Numbered from the stretch's first letter, positions 12,241 to 20,409 are shown. The stretch: 20,455 nucleotides of DNA from Candidatus Peribacter sp. UBA6535 (GCA_002436205.1 DJKT01000046.1:1-20455), one strand, 5' to 3'. Numbers and translations: made by a program. The notes: generated from the letters alone by a model not told the origin.

Positions 12241-14469
12241 ATGCGTCTCGTTCAGGTCGCCAAGGCTCTCGGCATGACTGGTCAACAGCTCCGTAAGGAG
12301 CTGGAAAACGTCGATTTCGGTGTTAAACCGACCGATAGAGAGATTCCTGATAATCTTGCTCAGGGTATTGTACGTTTCGTAGCACGTCAAAAAGGGCTTG
12401 ATATAGACATGGAATCACTCTTTGGACCCATGGATCTTTCAGAGGAGCCGAGGGAGAGTGTTACGAAGGATGAGGAAGAGGCAGAAGAGCCCGAAGTTGC
12501 ACAACCGGTTTCGGAAGAGAAGGCAAAAGAGGTGAATGTTCTTCGAAAACTTACTCTGGAAGATGTCTCAAAGGAGGCTATAAAAAAGCAACAACAAAAA
12601 CTCGATAAGCCATCAGGCAAAAAGCGCAGCGCAGTCGCCAAGAAGACTCCTGCAAAACCAAAGGAAGCAGCAACAGTTCACCAGGAGCAGATCAAGAAGA
12701 AGGAGGGTATGGTTATGCTTCCCGAGCAAATCACAGTAAAGGAGTTTGCTGAAAAAACTGGTATCCAGGTTCCAAAAGTTATTCAGGCACTTATGAGTAA
12801 CGGAGTCATGGCAACCATCACGCAGAATATTGATTACGATACTGCGGCAGTGATCGCTGTGGATATGGGTGTTAACGTTCAGAAAGAGGAATCTATTGGG
12901 GATGCTGAAGCACTGCTTTCCCGCAATCTCGAAGACTTCCTAAAGGATGAGCCAGAAAATCTTTCTCCCCGGGCACCTGTAGTTGCTGTAATGGGGCATG
13001 TTGATCATGGAAAAACTTCTATTCTTGATGTGATTCGTGAGGCGGACGTGGTGAAAGGAGAGGCAGGAGGAATCACTCAACACATCGGTGCTTATCAGAT
13101 AGAGCACAAGTCCAAGGGGTCTGACGAGGTACATAAGATCACTTTCCTTGATACTCCAGGCCACGAAGCCTTTACTGCTATGAGAGCTAGGGGTGCTCAG
13201 GTCACAGACATTGTTGTATTGGTTGTTGCTGCAGATGAGGGGGTAAAACCAACAACGATCGAAGCTATAGATCATGCCAAGGATGCAAATGTTCCGATTA
13301 TTGTTGCTATCAATAAAATGGATAAAGAAGGTGCAGATCCAGAGCGAGTGAAGGGAGAGTTAGCAGGTCATGGTTTACAAGCGGAAGGCTGGGGTGGAAA
13401 AACGCCAACTATTCCTTGTAGTGCTCAGACGAAGCAGGGTATCGAAGAGATTCTCGATACACTTGTTCTTATGGGAGAGGAGGCAGCCTACAAGGCCAAT
13501 CCTAATCGCAGTGGAATTGCTACTGTTGTAGAAAGCCATCTTGACCAGTCTCTTGGCCCACTGGCAACAGTGATTGTAAATACCGGTACGCTCGAAGTAG
13601 GTGAGCCTTTTGCGTGTGGCGAAGTGTACGGAAAGATTCGTACTATGGTTGATGAGCACGGAAAGAAGTATGAAGATATTGGCCCATCGGGTGCCGTGCG
13701 TGTTTCGGGGCTTTCTTCTATTGCTCAGGTTGGTGACATCTTGCAGGTCGTTCCGTCCGAGCAGCATGCAAAGCAGCTGGTAGATGAAGTAAAGCAAGAG
13801 GGTGCCCTTCGTAAAAAGCGTAGTTTTGCAGATCTGGTTTCTCGACTTTCAGAAGGAAAACTTAAACAGCTCAAAGTAGTACTCAAGGCAGATTCACAGG
13901 GTTCTTTGGATGCCATTGCAGAAGCAATTTCTAAAAAGACCACAGAAGAAGTAACGGTAAAAGTAATTCACTCAGCTATTGGCTCTGTTACAGAAACAGA
14001 TGTCATGATGGCATCAGCAAGTGACGGTATCGTCGTTGCGTTCCACGTAGCAGTGCCTCCGACCTCTGTAAGAGCTTCCGATCATGAAGGGGTGAAGGTG
14101 CAGGAATACGATGTTATCTACGCGCTCCTGGATGATATTGATGGGTTGCTTCGGGGTCTGGTAGAACCCGAGGAAGACGAGAAGATAATGGGGCACCTAG
14201 AAGTTAGGGGAGTATTTATGACGAAGAAGAACGAGCAAGTTATTGGAGGTAAAGTGACTGATGGAACACTTAAACGTTTGACATACCGTATTCAGCGTAA
14301 CGGAGAAGAGGTAGGAACAGGTCGCATCACTTCACTCCGTAAGGGAGATAATGATATCAAAGAAGCGAAAGAGGGTACAGAGTGTGGTATGCGTACCGAA
14401 AGCTCAATCCTTATCGAAGAGGGTGATGTTCTTGAAGTTTTCCTCAAAGAGCTAAAGCGCAAAAAGTAG
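12241..14469 (+). CDS. infB: translation initiation factor IF-2
   Basis: 742 residues from ATG 12241. IF2 is the GTPase that brings initiator fMet-tRNA to the 30S subunit and joins the subunits. An N-terminal IF2_N helix-turn-helix-like domain (MRLVQVAKALGMTGQQL, 1-50) is followed by a charged linker (about 60-155), then a second IF2_N domain (ITVKEFAEKTGIQVPK, near 164). G domain: G1 GHVDHGKTS at 252-260, G2 GGITQH, G3 DTPGHEAF, G4 NKMD at 358-361, and G5 CSAQTKQG, where SAK is usual. Domains II, III and IV follow, ending KELKRKK. Start choice: the frame is open from 12154, but those 29 codons translate to an unrelated hydrophobic stretch, while MRLVQVAK is a typical IF2 beginning. The stop codon is one base from that of the convergent gene, so no terminator fits between them. 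Confidence 0.96.
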   Translation: MRLVQVAKALGMTGQQLRKELENVDFGVKPTDREIPDNLAQGIVRFVARQKGLDIDMESLFGPMDLSEEPRESVTKDEEEAEEPEVAQPVSEEKAKEVNVLRKLTLEDVSKEAIKKQQQKLDKPSGKKRSAVAKKTPAKPKEAATVHQEQIKKKEGMVMLPEQITVKEFAEKTGIQVPKVIQALMSNGVMATITQNIDYDTAAVIAVDMGVNVQKEESIGDAEALLSRNLEDFLKDEPENLSPRAPVVAVMGHVDHGKTSILDVIREADVVKGEAGGITQHIGAYQIEHKSKGSDEVHKITFLDTPGHEAFTAMRARGAQVTDIVVLVVAADEGVKPTTIEAIDHAKDANVPIIVAINKMDKEGADPERVKGELAGHGLQAEGWGGKTPTIPCSAQTKQGIEEILDTLVLMGEEAAYKANPNRSGIATVVESHLDQSLGPLATVIVNTGTLEVGEPFACGEVYGKIRTMVDEHGKKYEDIGPSGAVRVSGLSSIAQVGDILQVVPSEQHAKQLVDEVKQEGALRKKRSFADLVSRLSEGKLKQLKVVLKADSQGSLDAIAEAISKKTTEEVTVKVIHSAIGSVTETDVMMASASDGIVVAFHVAVPPTSVRASDHEGVKVQEYDVIYALLDDIDGLLRGLVEPEEDEKIMGHLEVRGVFMTKKNEQVIGGKVTDGTLKRLTYRIQRNGEEVGTGRITSLRKGDNDIKEAKEGTECGMRTESSILIEEGDVLEVFLKELKRKK

Positions 14470-14470
14470 G

Positions 14471-15730
14471 CTAGCCCTTGTCCTGGCGAATAAGATCATT
14501 AAGTTCCCGGTGTGCATTTGGGTTTGCGTTTGCTCCCGCTAGATCAACGGTGAGCCTTCGGGTTTTTGGGTCTTTTAATTTTTTCAGTCGTGCCAGTACA
14601 TAGGCACTGCCGGCAGGTGTTGGGTCACCTATAAACATTCGTGCAATGTCTTCGGGCACTTTGTTTCTCTTATTTTTTGGGTCGGTAAGCAAATGGAGAT
14701 TTTCTTCGGTAATACCCCCTCTGTTCGCTCTGTCTTTCAAAGTTTTTACCAAGTGGTTATATGGGCCGGAGTTTGTACGCGCAAAGTTCTGAAGCTTTTC
14801 TATTCCCCCTTTTCCTATGCGTCCAGAGAGACGAGCAAATTGCGAACTGGAAAGCACAGCGGTTTTGGGCCCACTTCTGGATAAGAACATAGCAGCACCA
14901 GCAAGCAACATTGTCGAAAAAGAAAGCGAACCCTTTTTAAAGTCATGTACTGCTAAAAAGGCCAGTAGAGTACCAATAACTATGAGTCCTGCCATTTGCC
15001 CTGCCCCTTTCCATTTTTCAGGATCGCGACAGTAGTCTTCCAGACTGCGCTTATCGGCTCCATAGATTTTCCCAAATTCATGTTCTGCGGCAGGGGTAGT
15101 AAGACTGTTTTTTATACGTACCAGCGTGTCTCTATATCCACGAAATATATTCTCCCGTTCTTCGTGCACCCTGGCTCCTCCAGGGCCTTGGGACATACGC
15201 TCTTCCAGCCAGGCTATATCCTCTCTGATACCTCCCTCATACAGAATGAAGGTGTCTAAGTACGGAACAACATACGAATTCTTCCTCGTGATAGTTTTTT
15301 CTACACTTTTTGCATCGCGAGCATCAATGACTCGTAGGGATGTACGTAGTTTTCCGAACATCTGTCGCATACGATCAGGCTCCTTTTCATGCAACTGTCC
15401 TTGGTCTATATGGGGGAGAGTATCAATTAGAGAAGTACGCTCGTCACCAACATCTTGTACATTGAATGTTCTTCGGACGAGTCCCTGCATAACATCTTTT
15501 GAACGTATTTCGTTTGCGTAGTCTCCGACTCGTGCAAAGCTTCGATTAAACTGATTGTGACTTTCGTCACTCCCTGTGCTTCGAAAGATGTCAAAACTCG
15601 CTACTCCTCGTCTTGCATGTGCCGCTTGTGCGGCGTTGTGCCTGTCTAAAGCTTCAAGTCCTCGAGTAGCCTCGGGCGAAGAGTTTGGAAACATTGGCTG
15701 TTGTAGCCGGCGAGGGATATCTTGGCTCAT
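14471..15730 (-). CDS. unknown protein with two central membrane helices
   Basis: 419 residues, - strand, 20 bp downstream of the VirB6-like gene and surely in its operon. The first 240 residues are hydrophilic, rich in Arg, Glu and Asp, and probably helical. Two hydrophobic segments follow at about 245-262 and 268-284 with a short charged turn (HDFKKGS), then a basic region (about 285-419) ending LNDLIRQDKG. Both large domains should face the cytoplasm. I recognise no family. Its place after a VirB6/TrbL-like protein suggests a partner in a secretion or pilus-like machine; this is inference from position only. The start is the first ATG after the upstream stop. Confidence 0.7.
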   Translation of the reverse strand: MSQDIPRRLQQPMFPNSSPEATRGLEALDRHNAAQAAHARRGVASFDIFRSTGSDESHNQFNRSFARVGDYANEIRSKDVMQGLVRRTFNVQDVGDERTSLIDTLPHIDQGQLHEKEPDRMRQMFGKLRTSLRVIDARDAKSVEKTITRKNSYVVPYLDTFILYEGGIREDIAWLEERMSQGPGGARVHEERENIFRGYRDTLVRIKNSLTTPAAEHEFGKIYGADKRSLEDYCRDPEKWKGAGQMAGLIVIGTLLAFLAVHDFKKGSLSFSTMLLAGAAMFLSRSGPKTAVLSSSQFARLSGRIGKGGIEKLQNFARTNSGPYNHLVKTLKDRANRGGITEENLHLLTDPKNKRNKVPEDIARMFIGDPTPAGSAYVLARLKKLKDPKTRRLTVDLAGANANPNAHRELNDLIRQDKG

Positions 15731-15750
15731 TAATCAAGTTAGAGGGTTTA

Positions 15751-17517
15751 TTATTTCAAATTTTTAAGATTTCTAAAGACTCTTGAGTTTCTTTTAAATG
15801 CATCACGGAATTCACTTTCAGTCATCCCCGGCTGCTCCTTTTGAATTTCTGCTTGGTGTTTACTGTAAATACTATTGATTTGCACATCAAGATTTGACTT
15901 TGTTTTCACAGTACCTCCGTTAGCTTTTCCTATTTCTGTAATAATTTTTTCTAGGCTTGTATTTAATGTGCTCTTTGGAGCATTCAATATTTTAGCGACA
16001 GTCTCATCTGATTTTTTACCACCGCCAGCCATAGCCTGCTTGAAAGCTTGCTTTGCCCCCATACCACTGCTCAAAGCGGAATTAATACTATTAATGGCGT
16101 CATCAATACCCAGAAGAGACATTTTCTTACCACCACCAATAGGGATTGGTGTAGATAGCGGCAGCTTGAGTGCTGTTTTTCCGACACTCTCACCAAAGCT
16201 CTTAATTCCCGATGTAACCTTAACGTAGATTTGATCAATGGAAAGTGCGGCCCAGAATCCAAACCAAATTACAAAGAATGCAATGAGCAACATGAGAATT
16301 CCCCACAAGGTGTTAACGTTATGCAGAAGCGGGCCTGTGTTGGAACACAGTGGCCCTGCAATAGCTGGGCATGCAATCTGTGTAATTTCTGTGAGGATAA
16401 GGAACCCTGCAGCAAATGGCACGGCTATGGCTGCCGGAAGGAATGCTGCTTTTACGTAGTGTTCAAATATTTTCATGCTATCGAAATTCGCCATTTTATC
16501 GCCTATGACAAATCCTAAGAACATAAATGGCATAAAGGCCATGGTGACCCACATAATGGGTATACGTATCAAAAATACTACGAGCATTGCAGCGAGCGGC
16601 AAAAAGAGCATCGTCATGAGTACCAAAATAAAGACGATATGCATGAGGAATAACATCGTCTGCTTAAAGCGTTGCGCGGCAGTTCCCGAAACAGTAGTAG
16701 CTCCACCGGGTTTAAGTACGCGCAGAAGTTGTCCAAGTTTACCGTAGTTTACGACAAGGCCGTTAAGCATTCCGTAGGAAGTGTTCGTGTCTTTCTCCCA
16801 GGGTGCGTATAGAATGCATACGACACCTTTTTCTACGTATTCCGTTTTCTTTCCAGGAATGGGATCTCCATCAGCATCCAAGACATCCGGCGGAGGGTTG
16901 CATCCACTAAAGTACTTAATGTCAGCAATAACTTGGCAATCTTCTGCAGTGCTTGGATCTTTTGGATCTTTGGGAGGAAGTTTACATTCAACTTGTCCAC
17001 CACTGATTCCAGCAGGTAACTGATAGATTGTTGCGGTAAGAACATTTGCAACATCGAGAATGACGCGAGGGAAGAACCAGGAAAAGTTCACAAGAATTAC
17101 AGCCAGTATAAACTTTTTATATTTAGCCTTTATAAATGACGATCCCTGTTCACTACCAATAACTACCGTGTAAATACCAGCAAAAATAAGCATGAATGCA
17201 AAAATAATATTCATGATGTCACGAGAGTATTTCCAGATATTACGTAATCCAGAAGATCCAACGAGATCTACAATAAACAGTGGATCGAGGAATACTTGCA
17301 GAAAGCTAAAAATTATAAATGCTAACATCTGCATACCGGTTGCAATGAAAATGGCGAGCTCCGAAATACCTGTAAGCATGTTTGCCCCAGGGGCCGCTAC
17401 GCTTCCTTGAGCGAGGGCAGACTCTACGAAAATCACCTGCCAACCATCTGCCCTGAGACAGAGTAGAGTAACGATCAGCGCGAGCGTTCCGGTGGTGATT
17501 TTTTTGTATTGAGACAT
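15751..17517 (-). CDS. VirB6/TrbL-like polytopic membrane protein (type IV secretion-like)
   Basis: 588 residues. An N-terminal hydrophobic segment (8-21) and the text ESALAQ near 32-37 look like a signal peptide with cleavage after ALA. Membrane segments follow near 50-75, 100-121, 135-160, 285-315, 318-340, 355-378 and 402-425. Between residues 170 and 285 is a loop with four Cys (178, 194, 206, 234) and many Pro and Asp, probably outside the membrane. The last 140 residues are soluble and Lys/Gly/Ser-rich. This layout matches VirB6/TrbL-like inner-membrane channel proteins, which are frequent in Patescibacteria beside type IV pilus or secretion genes, but no single diagnostic motif is seen. 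No VirB4 ATPase or pilin is in the window. It is the first gene of a two-gene operon transcribed away from the regulator at 17762. Confidence 0.6.
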   Translation of the reverse strand: MSQYKKITTGTLALIVTLLCLRADGWQVIFVESALAQGSVAAPGANMLTGISELAIFIATGMQMLAFIIFSFLQVFLDPLFIVDLVGSSGLRNIWKYSRDIMNIIFAFMLIFAGIYTVVIGSEQGSSFIKAKYKKFILAVILVNFSWFFPRVILDVANVLTATIYQLPAGISGGQVECKLPPKDPKDPSTAEDCQVIADIKYFSGCNPPPDVLDADGDPIPGKKTEYVEKGVVCILYAPWEKDTNTSYGMLNGLVVNYGKLGQLLRVLKPGGATTVSGTAAQRFKQTMLFLMHIVFILVLMTMLFLPLAAMLVVFLIRIPIMWVTMAFMPFMFLGFVIGDKMANFDSMKIFEHYVKAAFLPAAIAVPFAAGFLILTEITQIACPAIAGPLCSNTGPLLHNVNTLWGILMLLIAFFVIWFGFWAALSIDQIYVKVTSGIKSFGESVGKTALKLPLSTPIPIGGGKKMSLLGIDDAINSINSALSSGMGAKQAFKQAMAGGGKKSDETVAKILNAPKSTLNTSLEKIITEIGKANGGTVKTKSNLDVQINSIYSKHQAEIQKEQPGMTESEFRDAFKRNSRVFRNLKNLK

Positions 17518-17524
17518 TCCTATG

Positions 17525-17553
17525 ATTTTACCAAATTTTGCCGATTTTTACAA
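17525..17553 (-). promoter_or_regulatory. promoter of the VirB6-like operon
   Basis: On the - strand, TTGTAA (17553-17548), 17 bp, TAAAAT (17530-17525). It ends seven bases before the ATG at 17517, so the transcript would start at about 17518, giving a leaderless message. Confidence 0.55.
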
Positions 17554-17587
17554 TGGATGGGCAATTTGAATGATGGTCTGGGTAATG

Positions 17588-17768
17588 TACTCAAAAGTTA
17601 TCTAAGAACACAATATTGGCTCATTGATGAGTATAAAATTTGATCGACAAAAGAAAATAATTGTGTAGTAGATGTAGTTTTTAGGCTAATAAAAGCCATT
17701 TATTTTGAATAAAATTGATACTCAACTTATTGAGTACTTTTCTTGCACTATATACCTATTCATGAGTA
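17588..17768. promoter_or_regulatory. TACTCA/TGAGTA sites in the divergent intergenic region
   Basis: A perfect 7-bp inverted repeat, TACTCAA (17719-17725) and TTGAGTA (17730-17736) around CTTA, lies in the -35 region of the regulator gene. Further half-sites are TACTCAA at 17588-17594, TGAGTA at 17628-17633 (part of the palindrome CTCAT-TG-ATGAG, 17620-17631), and TGAGTA at 17763-17768, overlapping the regulator's start codon. The arrangement suggests an operator for the adjacent winged-helix protein, possibly controlling both directions. No gene lies in 17518-17761. Confidence 0.45.
17749..17754 (+). promoter_or_regulatory. -10 box of the regulator gene
   Basis: TATATA ends seven bases before ATG 17762, so a transcript would begin at or next to the start codon. 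No good -35 is seen at 16-18 bp; the inverted repeat 17719-17736 covers that place. Confidence 0.4.
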
Positions 17769-18367
17769 CAGTTTGTGAACACATGTCTTCCTCTGTTTTG
17801 AAAGCACTATTTTCATCCCAAACGAGAGTCAAACTCCTCTCGACATTCTTGTTACATCCGGAGCAGGAATTCTTTATTCGTGAATTGACGCGCCTTCTTA
17901 ATGAGCAAATTAACTCCATTCGCCGGGAGCTTGAGAATCTTCGTCGTATCGGGCTTGTTCGGGCACGGCATCGCAATCGCAAGAAGTACTACAAGGTGGA
18001 TGAGGATTTTCCACTCTATGCAGAATTGCGTAGCATCTTCGCTAAGGAGATTCAGGCAGATAGCCCCGTAGTCGCTGGAATCAAGAAATTACCCAGTGTA
18101 GATCTTATAGTCCTTGCAGGATCCTTTGTAGGGACGGAAAGTAAGGTAGATTTGCTGGTTATTGGGGATGTAAAAAAGGAGATGCTCGAGGCACTTCTTT
18201 TACAAGATCCATCTCTCAAGAACGTAAAATACAGCATCTTTGCCCAAGGAGACTTCTTGTATCGTCTCAGCCTCAAAGATCGATTTATATCCGATATTAT
18301 TAACGATCCGCGTCACTTGATCGTACATAATCAGATAGCGAAACAGATTGAGGAGGCGAAGAAGTAA
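17762..18367 (+). CDS. winged-helix regulator fused to a nucleotidyltransferase-like domain
   Basis: 201 residues from ATG 17762. The N-terminal part (about 8-75) reads as an ArsR-like winged helix: SSSVLKALFSSQTRVKLLSTFL, then a recognition-helix region (LNEQINSIRRELENLRRIGLV) and a basic wing (RARHRNRKKYYKV). The C-terminal part carries a minimal nucleotidyltransferase-like core, DLIVLAGSFVGTESKVDLLVIGDV. The GS turn is present, but the usual DxD metal pair is reduced to one Asp (DLLV), so catalysis is doubtful. Proteins of this build are probably transcription regulators that sense a ligand. Start choice: a TATATA box sits seven bases before 17762; the frame is open back to 17705 and another ATG lies at 17783. 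Candidate operators lie just upstream, so it may control itself and the VirB6-like operon. Confidence 0.75.
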   Translation: MSTVCEHMSSSVLKALFSSQTRVKLLSTFLLHPEQEFFIRELTRLLNEQINSIRRELENLRRIGLVRARHRNRKKYYKVDEDFPLYAELRSIFAKEIQADSPVVAGIKKLPSVDLIVLAGSFVGTESKVDLLVIGDVKKEMLEALLLQDPSLKNVKYSIFAQGDFLYRLSLKDRFISDIINDPRHLIVHNQIAKQIEEAKK

Positions 18368-18402
18368 TTGATCAAGAAAAGCCAATTCTCCCTAGTTTTC
18401 CC

Positions 18403-18431
18403 TTTACAGGGGTAATTTCAGTCATTATGCT
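18403..18431 (+). promoter_or_regulatory. rplS promoter
   Basis: TTTACA (18403-18408), 17 bp, TATGCT (18426-18431). The predicted start near 18438 leaves about three bases before the ATG at 18441. Confidence 0.5.
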
Positions 18432-18440
18432 GCTCCGGAA

Positions 18441-19004
18441 ATGACATCTGCCACTATCAAAGATGGATCGGCTACTTACGTAAAACCTCGCCCTGAGGTT
18501 CGTCCTGGGTTTACCGTACGTGTCCATGAGCGTATTCAGGAGGGTGGAAAGGAGCGTGTGCAGGTATTTGAGGGTTTAGTGATCTCTGTCCATAAAGGAG
18601 CTACAGCAGCAGATCAGACGTTTACTGTACGTCGTATTGCTTCTGGCGTTGGTGTAGAGAAGGTATTTCCACTTCATAGCCCAAAGATTGATAAAATTGA
18701 GGTAAAGAAGGTAGCGCGCGTACGTCGTGCTAAGCTCTTTTTCCTCCGTGGGCGTCGCGGTAAATCTGCCAGGCTTTCTGAGCGATTTACGACAGCAGAT
18801 GAGTTTGCTGTAGCGACTCCAGTGGAACCTGAGCCAGTTGAGGAAGAGGTGATTGAGGAGGCAGTGGAGGCAGCGAAAGAGAAGGATGCAAAAGATGCAG
18901 AGGATGCAAAGGAGCCAACGGAAGAGGTGAAGAAAGAAGAGGAAGCTCCTGCAGAAGGAGATGCAAAAGATACAGAGGATTCACAGGAGTCAAAGGAGAA
19001 ATAG
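18441..19004 (+). CDS. rplS: large ribosomal subunit protein bL19 with acidic C-terminal extension
   Basis: 187 residues, against about 115 for usual L19, which sits at the interface of the 30S and 50S subunits. The core (1-115) is typical: RPGFTVRVHERIQEGGKER, VQVFEGLVIS, the FTVRRIASGVGVEKVFPLHSP block, and RRAKLFFLRGRRGKSARLSER at the end. From residue 116 to 187 there is a tail of low complexity with 21 Glu and 7 Asp in 72 residues, much Ala and Lys, and a repeated DAKDxED motif. The DNA of the tail (18786-19001) is GA-rich but in frame, with normal TAG termination, so it is not a frameshift artefact. In many bacteria rplS follows trmD, rimM and rpsP; here it stands alone between a regulator and a pyruvyl transferase gene. 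Confidence 0.94.
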   Translation: MTSATIKDGSATYVKPRPEVRPGFTVRVHERIQEGGKERVQVFEGLVISVHKGATAADQTFTVRRIASGVGVEKVFPLHSPKIDKIEVKKVARVRRAKLFFLRGRRGKSARLSERFTTADEFAVATPVEPEPVEEEVIEEAVEAAKEKDAKDAEDAKEPTEEVKKEEEAPAEGDAKDTEDSQESKEK

Positions 19005-19009
19005 TTCGA

Positions 19010-19015
19010 TATACT
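19010..19015 (+). promoter_or_regulatory. -10 box of the pyruvyl transferase gene
   Basis: TATACT ends seven bases before the ATG at 19023, predicting a start within a base of it. The -35 region (18987-18992, GAGTCA) lies inside rplS and matches only three positions. Confidence 0.4.
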
Positions 19016-19022
19016 CTGACTA

Positions 19023-19964
19023 ATGAAGTGCCTGTTAATCGGTAATTTCGGCGTGGGAAACTTGGGGGATGAAGCACTAAAGGAATATTTTCTGCAGGAG
19101 TTTCCTTCTGTCGATTGGACAGTGGTAAGCGCACATCCAGCGGGTGATGCAGAGGTACCTCGATTACCGGGAGGGATTCGGTCATTCCTCAGCTTCTCGT
19201 GGCTCAAAACTATGAGTGCGTATCGGAAGTGTGATGCAGTTGTGTTCGGTGGAGGATCACTGTTTACGGATACGGAATCAGCATACGCATGCTTTCTCTG
19301 GTGGCTTCATGCAAAGCTTGCCTTCCTACTTGGTAAAGATGTTCATCTTGCTTTCCAGGGAATCGGACCATTCAAAACGCGTTTCGGGGAGAGATTGTGC
19401 CTCGCAGTCTGCAAACGCGCAGCGTCGATTTCTGTTCGCGATGCACTATCACATAAGAGGGTGGGGGAGTGGGGTCTGACTCAAAATAGTGTTCAGTCAT
19501 TTGATCCAGTATTTTCATTAATAGAAAGCCGAAAAATTGATATATGTACTAAAAATATACTCGTAGTAATTCCCAGAAAAAACTCAGGTGACAAGTTTAC
19601 TGAAGCAACACAGAAAAAAATTAAGTCAATGCACCCTGCGTCAGTGCGCATTCTCTCTATGCAATCTGATTGCAAATCAGAAATAGAATTCTGTCAAAAA
19701 CTTGCATCATCCATCGATATAGAATGCTCTGTACAAAAGGTATGTACGCTTGACGAATTGCTACGAGAACTCTCTTCGGCGGACTTTGTCATCTCCGAGC
19801 GGTACCACGGTGCACTTGCAGCTCTTGCACTCGGAAAAGACGTGGAGGTTGTTTCTCAGCGTGAAGGAGACAAACTCTCGACACTTCAAAATCAAGAAGA
19901 TGTCAATGCAGGTCTTCTGCGAGATGGAGAACAACTACTGAGAAATGCACTACAGATTGAATAA
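19023..19964 (+). CDS. polysaccharide pyruvyl transferase family protein (CsaB-like)
   Basis: 313 residues. Members such as CsaB add pyruvate ketals, from phosphoenolpyruvate, to cell-wall or exopolysaccharide sugars; in several bacteria this modification anchors S-layer proteins through SLH domains. Family marks: GNFGVGNLGDEAL at 7-19, VVFGGGSLFTD at 73-83, LAFQGIGPF, SISVRDALS (family: SxRDxxS), SFDPVF, and near the end SADFVISERYHGALAALALG with Arg260-Tyr261-His262. The enzyme has two Rossmann-like halves. No signal peptide is present, as expected for a cytoplasmic enzyme. It begins 18 bp after rplS. No S-layer or other glycan gene is in the window, so its acceptor is unknown; the phosphoenolpyruvate donor would come from the enolase step encoded upstream. 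Confidence 0.88.
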   Translation: MKCLLIGNFGVGNLGDEALKEYFLQEFPSVDWTVVSAHPAGDAEVPRLPGGIRSFLSFSWLKTMSAYRKCDAVVFGGGSLFTDTESAYACFLWWLHAKLAFLLGKDVHLAFQGIGPFKTRFGERLCLAVCKRAASISVRDALSHKRVGEWGLTQNSVQSFDPVFSLIESRKIDICTKNILVVIPRKNSGDKFTEATQKKIKSMHPASVRILSMQSDCKSEIEFCQKLASSIDIECSVQKVCTLDELLRELSSADFVISERYHGALAALALGKDVEVVSQREGDKLSTLQNQEDVNAGLLRDGEQLLRNALQIE

Positions 19965-19985
19965 CCACTCTTCTTTTGGTATAAT
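19957..19985 (+). promoter_or_regulatory. promoter of the 135-residue protein gene
   Basis: TTGAAT (19957-19962), 17 bp, TATAAT (19980-19985). The -35 overlaps the final codons of the upstream gene. The predicted start near 19992 leaves about nine bases, all A/T, before the ATG at 20001. Confidence 0.7.
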
Positions 19986-20000
19986 CAGATTAATATATAT

Positions 20001-20408
20001 ATGACGAATGAACTTCATTTAACGGCAGTTGAGAAGGCAGTCTTTGAGGCGTTGCCTGATTCTTTGCAAGAGGGATGGACTGTCGTCGATGAAACACTGG
20101 ACTCGTATGAGTCTGAGCGCCAAATTGTCATGCGGTACAGACTTGCAGATTTTTCTGCTTATCCACAAGTGGCAGTGATGGTTGAGCGTATTGCTAATGG
20201 AGAAAGTCCGGGTGATGTTTCTCTCAACGATCTCCCGGATGGTGTACAGAAAGAACTCTACTTTACTATGGGTGCTCGTGGAGTGAATGCCCTCATTCAA
20301 ACATTACTTCCTGAGATGAAATCTGATGATGAACTTGCAGCGCTTGCAGCACTGAGTGCTGCTAGACACAAGCTTTTAGAAATTAATGCCTCTGCTACTC
20401 AAAAATAA
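20001..20408 (+). CDS. soluble acidic protein, function unknown
   Basis: 135 residues, no membrane segment or signal peptide. It looks mostly helical: LTAVEKAVFEALPDSL at 7-22, a central segment around ADFSAYPQVAVMVERIANGE, and an Ala-rich C-terminal helix (DDELAALAALSAARHKLLEINAS, about 109-131). No family is recognised. It has a near-consensus promoter of its own and is followed after one base by the next gene, so it probably heads an operon. Coding is supported by the promoter, the length and the spacing. Confidence 0.7.
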   Translation: MTNELHLTAVEKAVFEALPDSLQEGWTVVDETLDSYESERQIVMRYRLADFSAYPQVAVMVERIANGESPGDVSLNDLPDGVQKELYFTMGARGVNALIQTLLPEMKSDDELAALAALSAARHKLLEINASATQK

Positions 20409-20409
20409 C

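Noticed and set aside
18427..18444. Five-codon frame MLLRK overlapping the rplS start (ATGA)
   Set aside because: The likely transcript starts near 18438, after this ATG, so it would not be translated.
18674..19207. 177-codon Ser-rich frame on the - strand
   Set aside because: Mirror image of the GA-rich L19 tail; reverse of Glu codons gives Ser and Phe runs.
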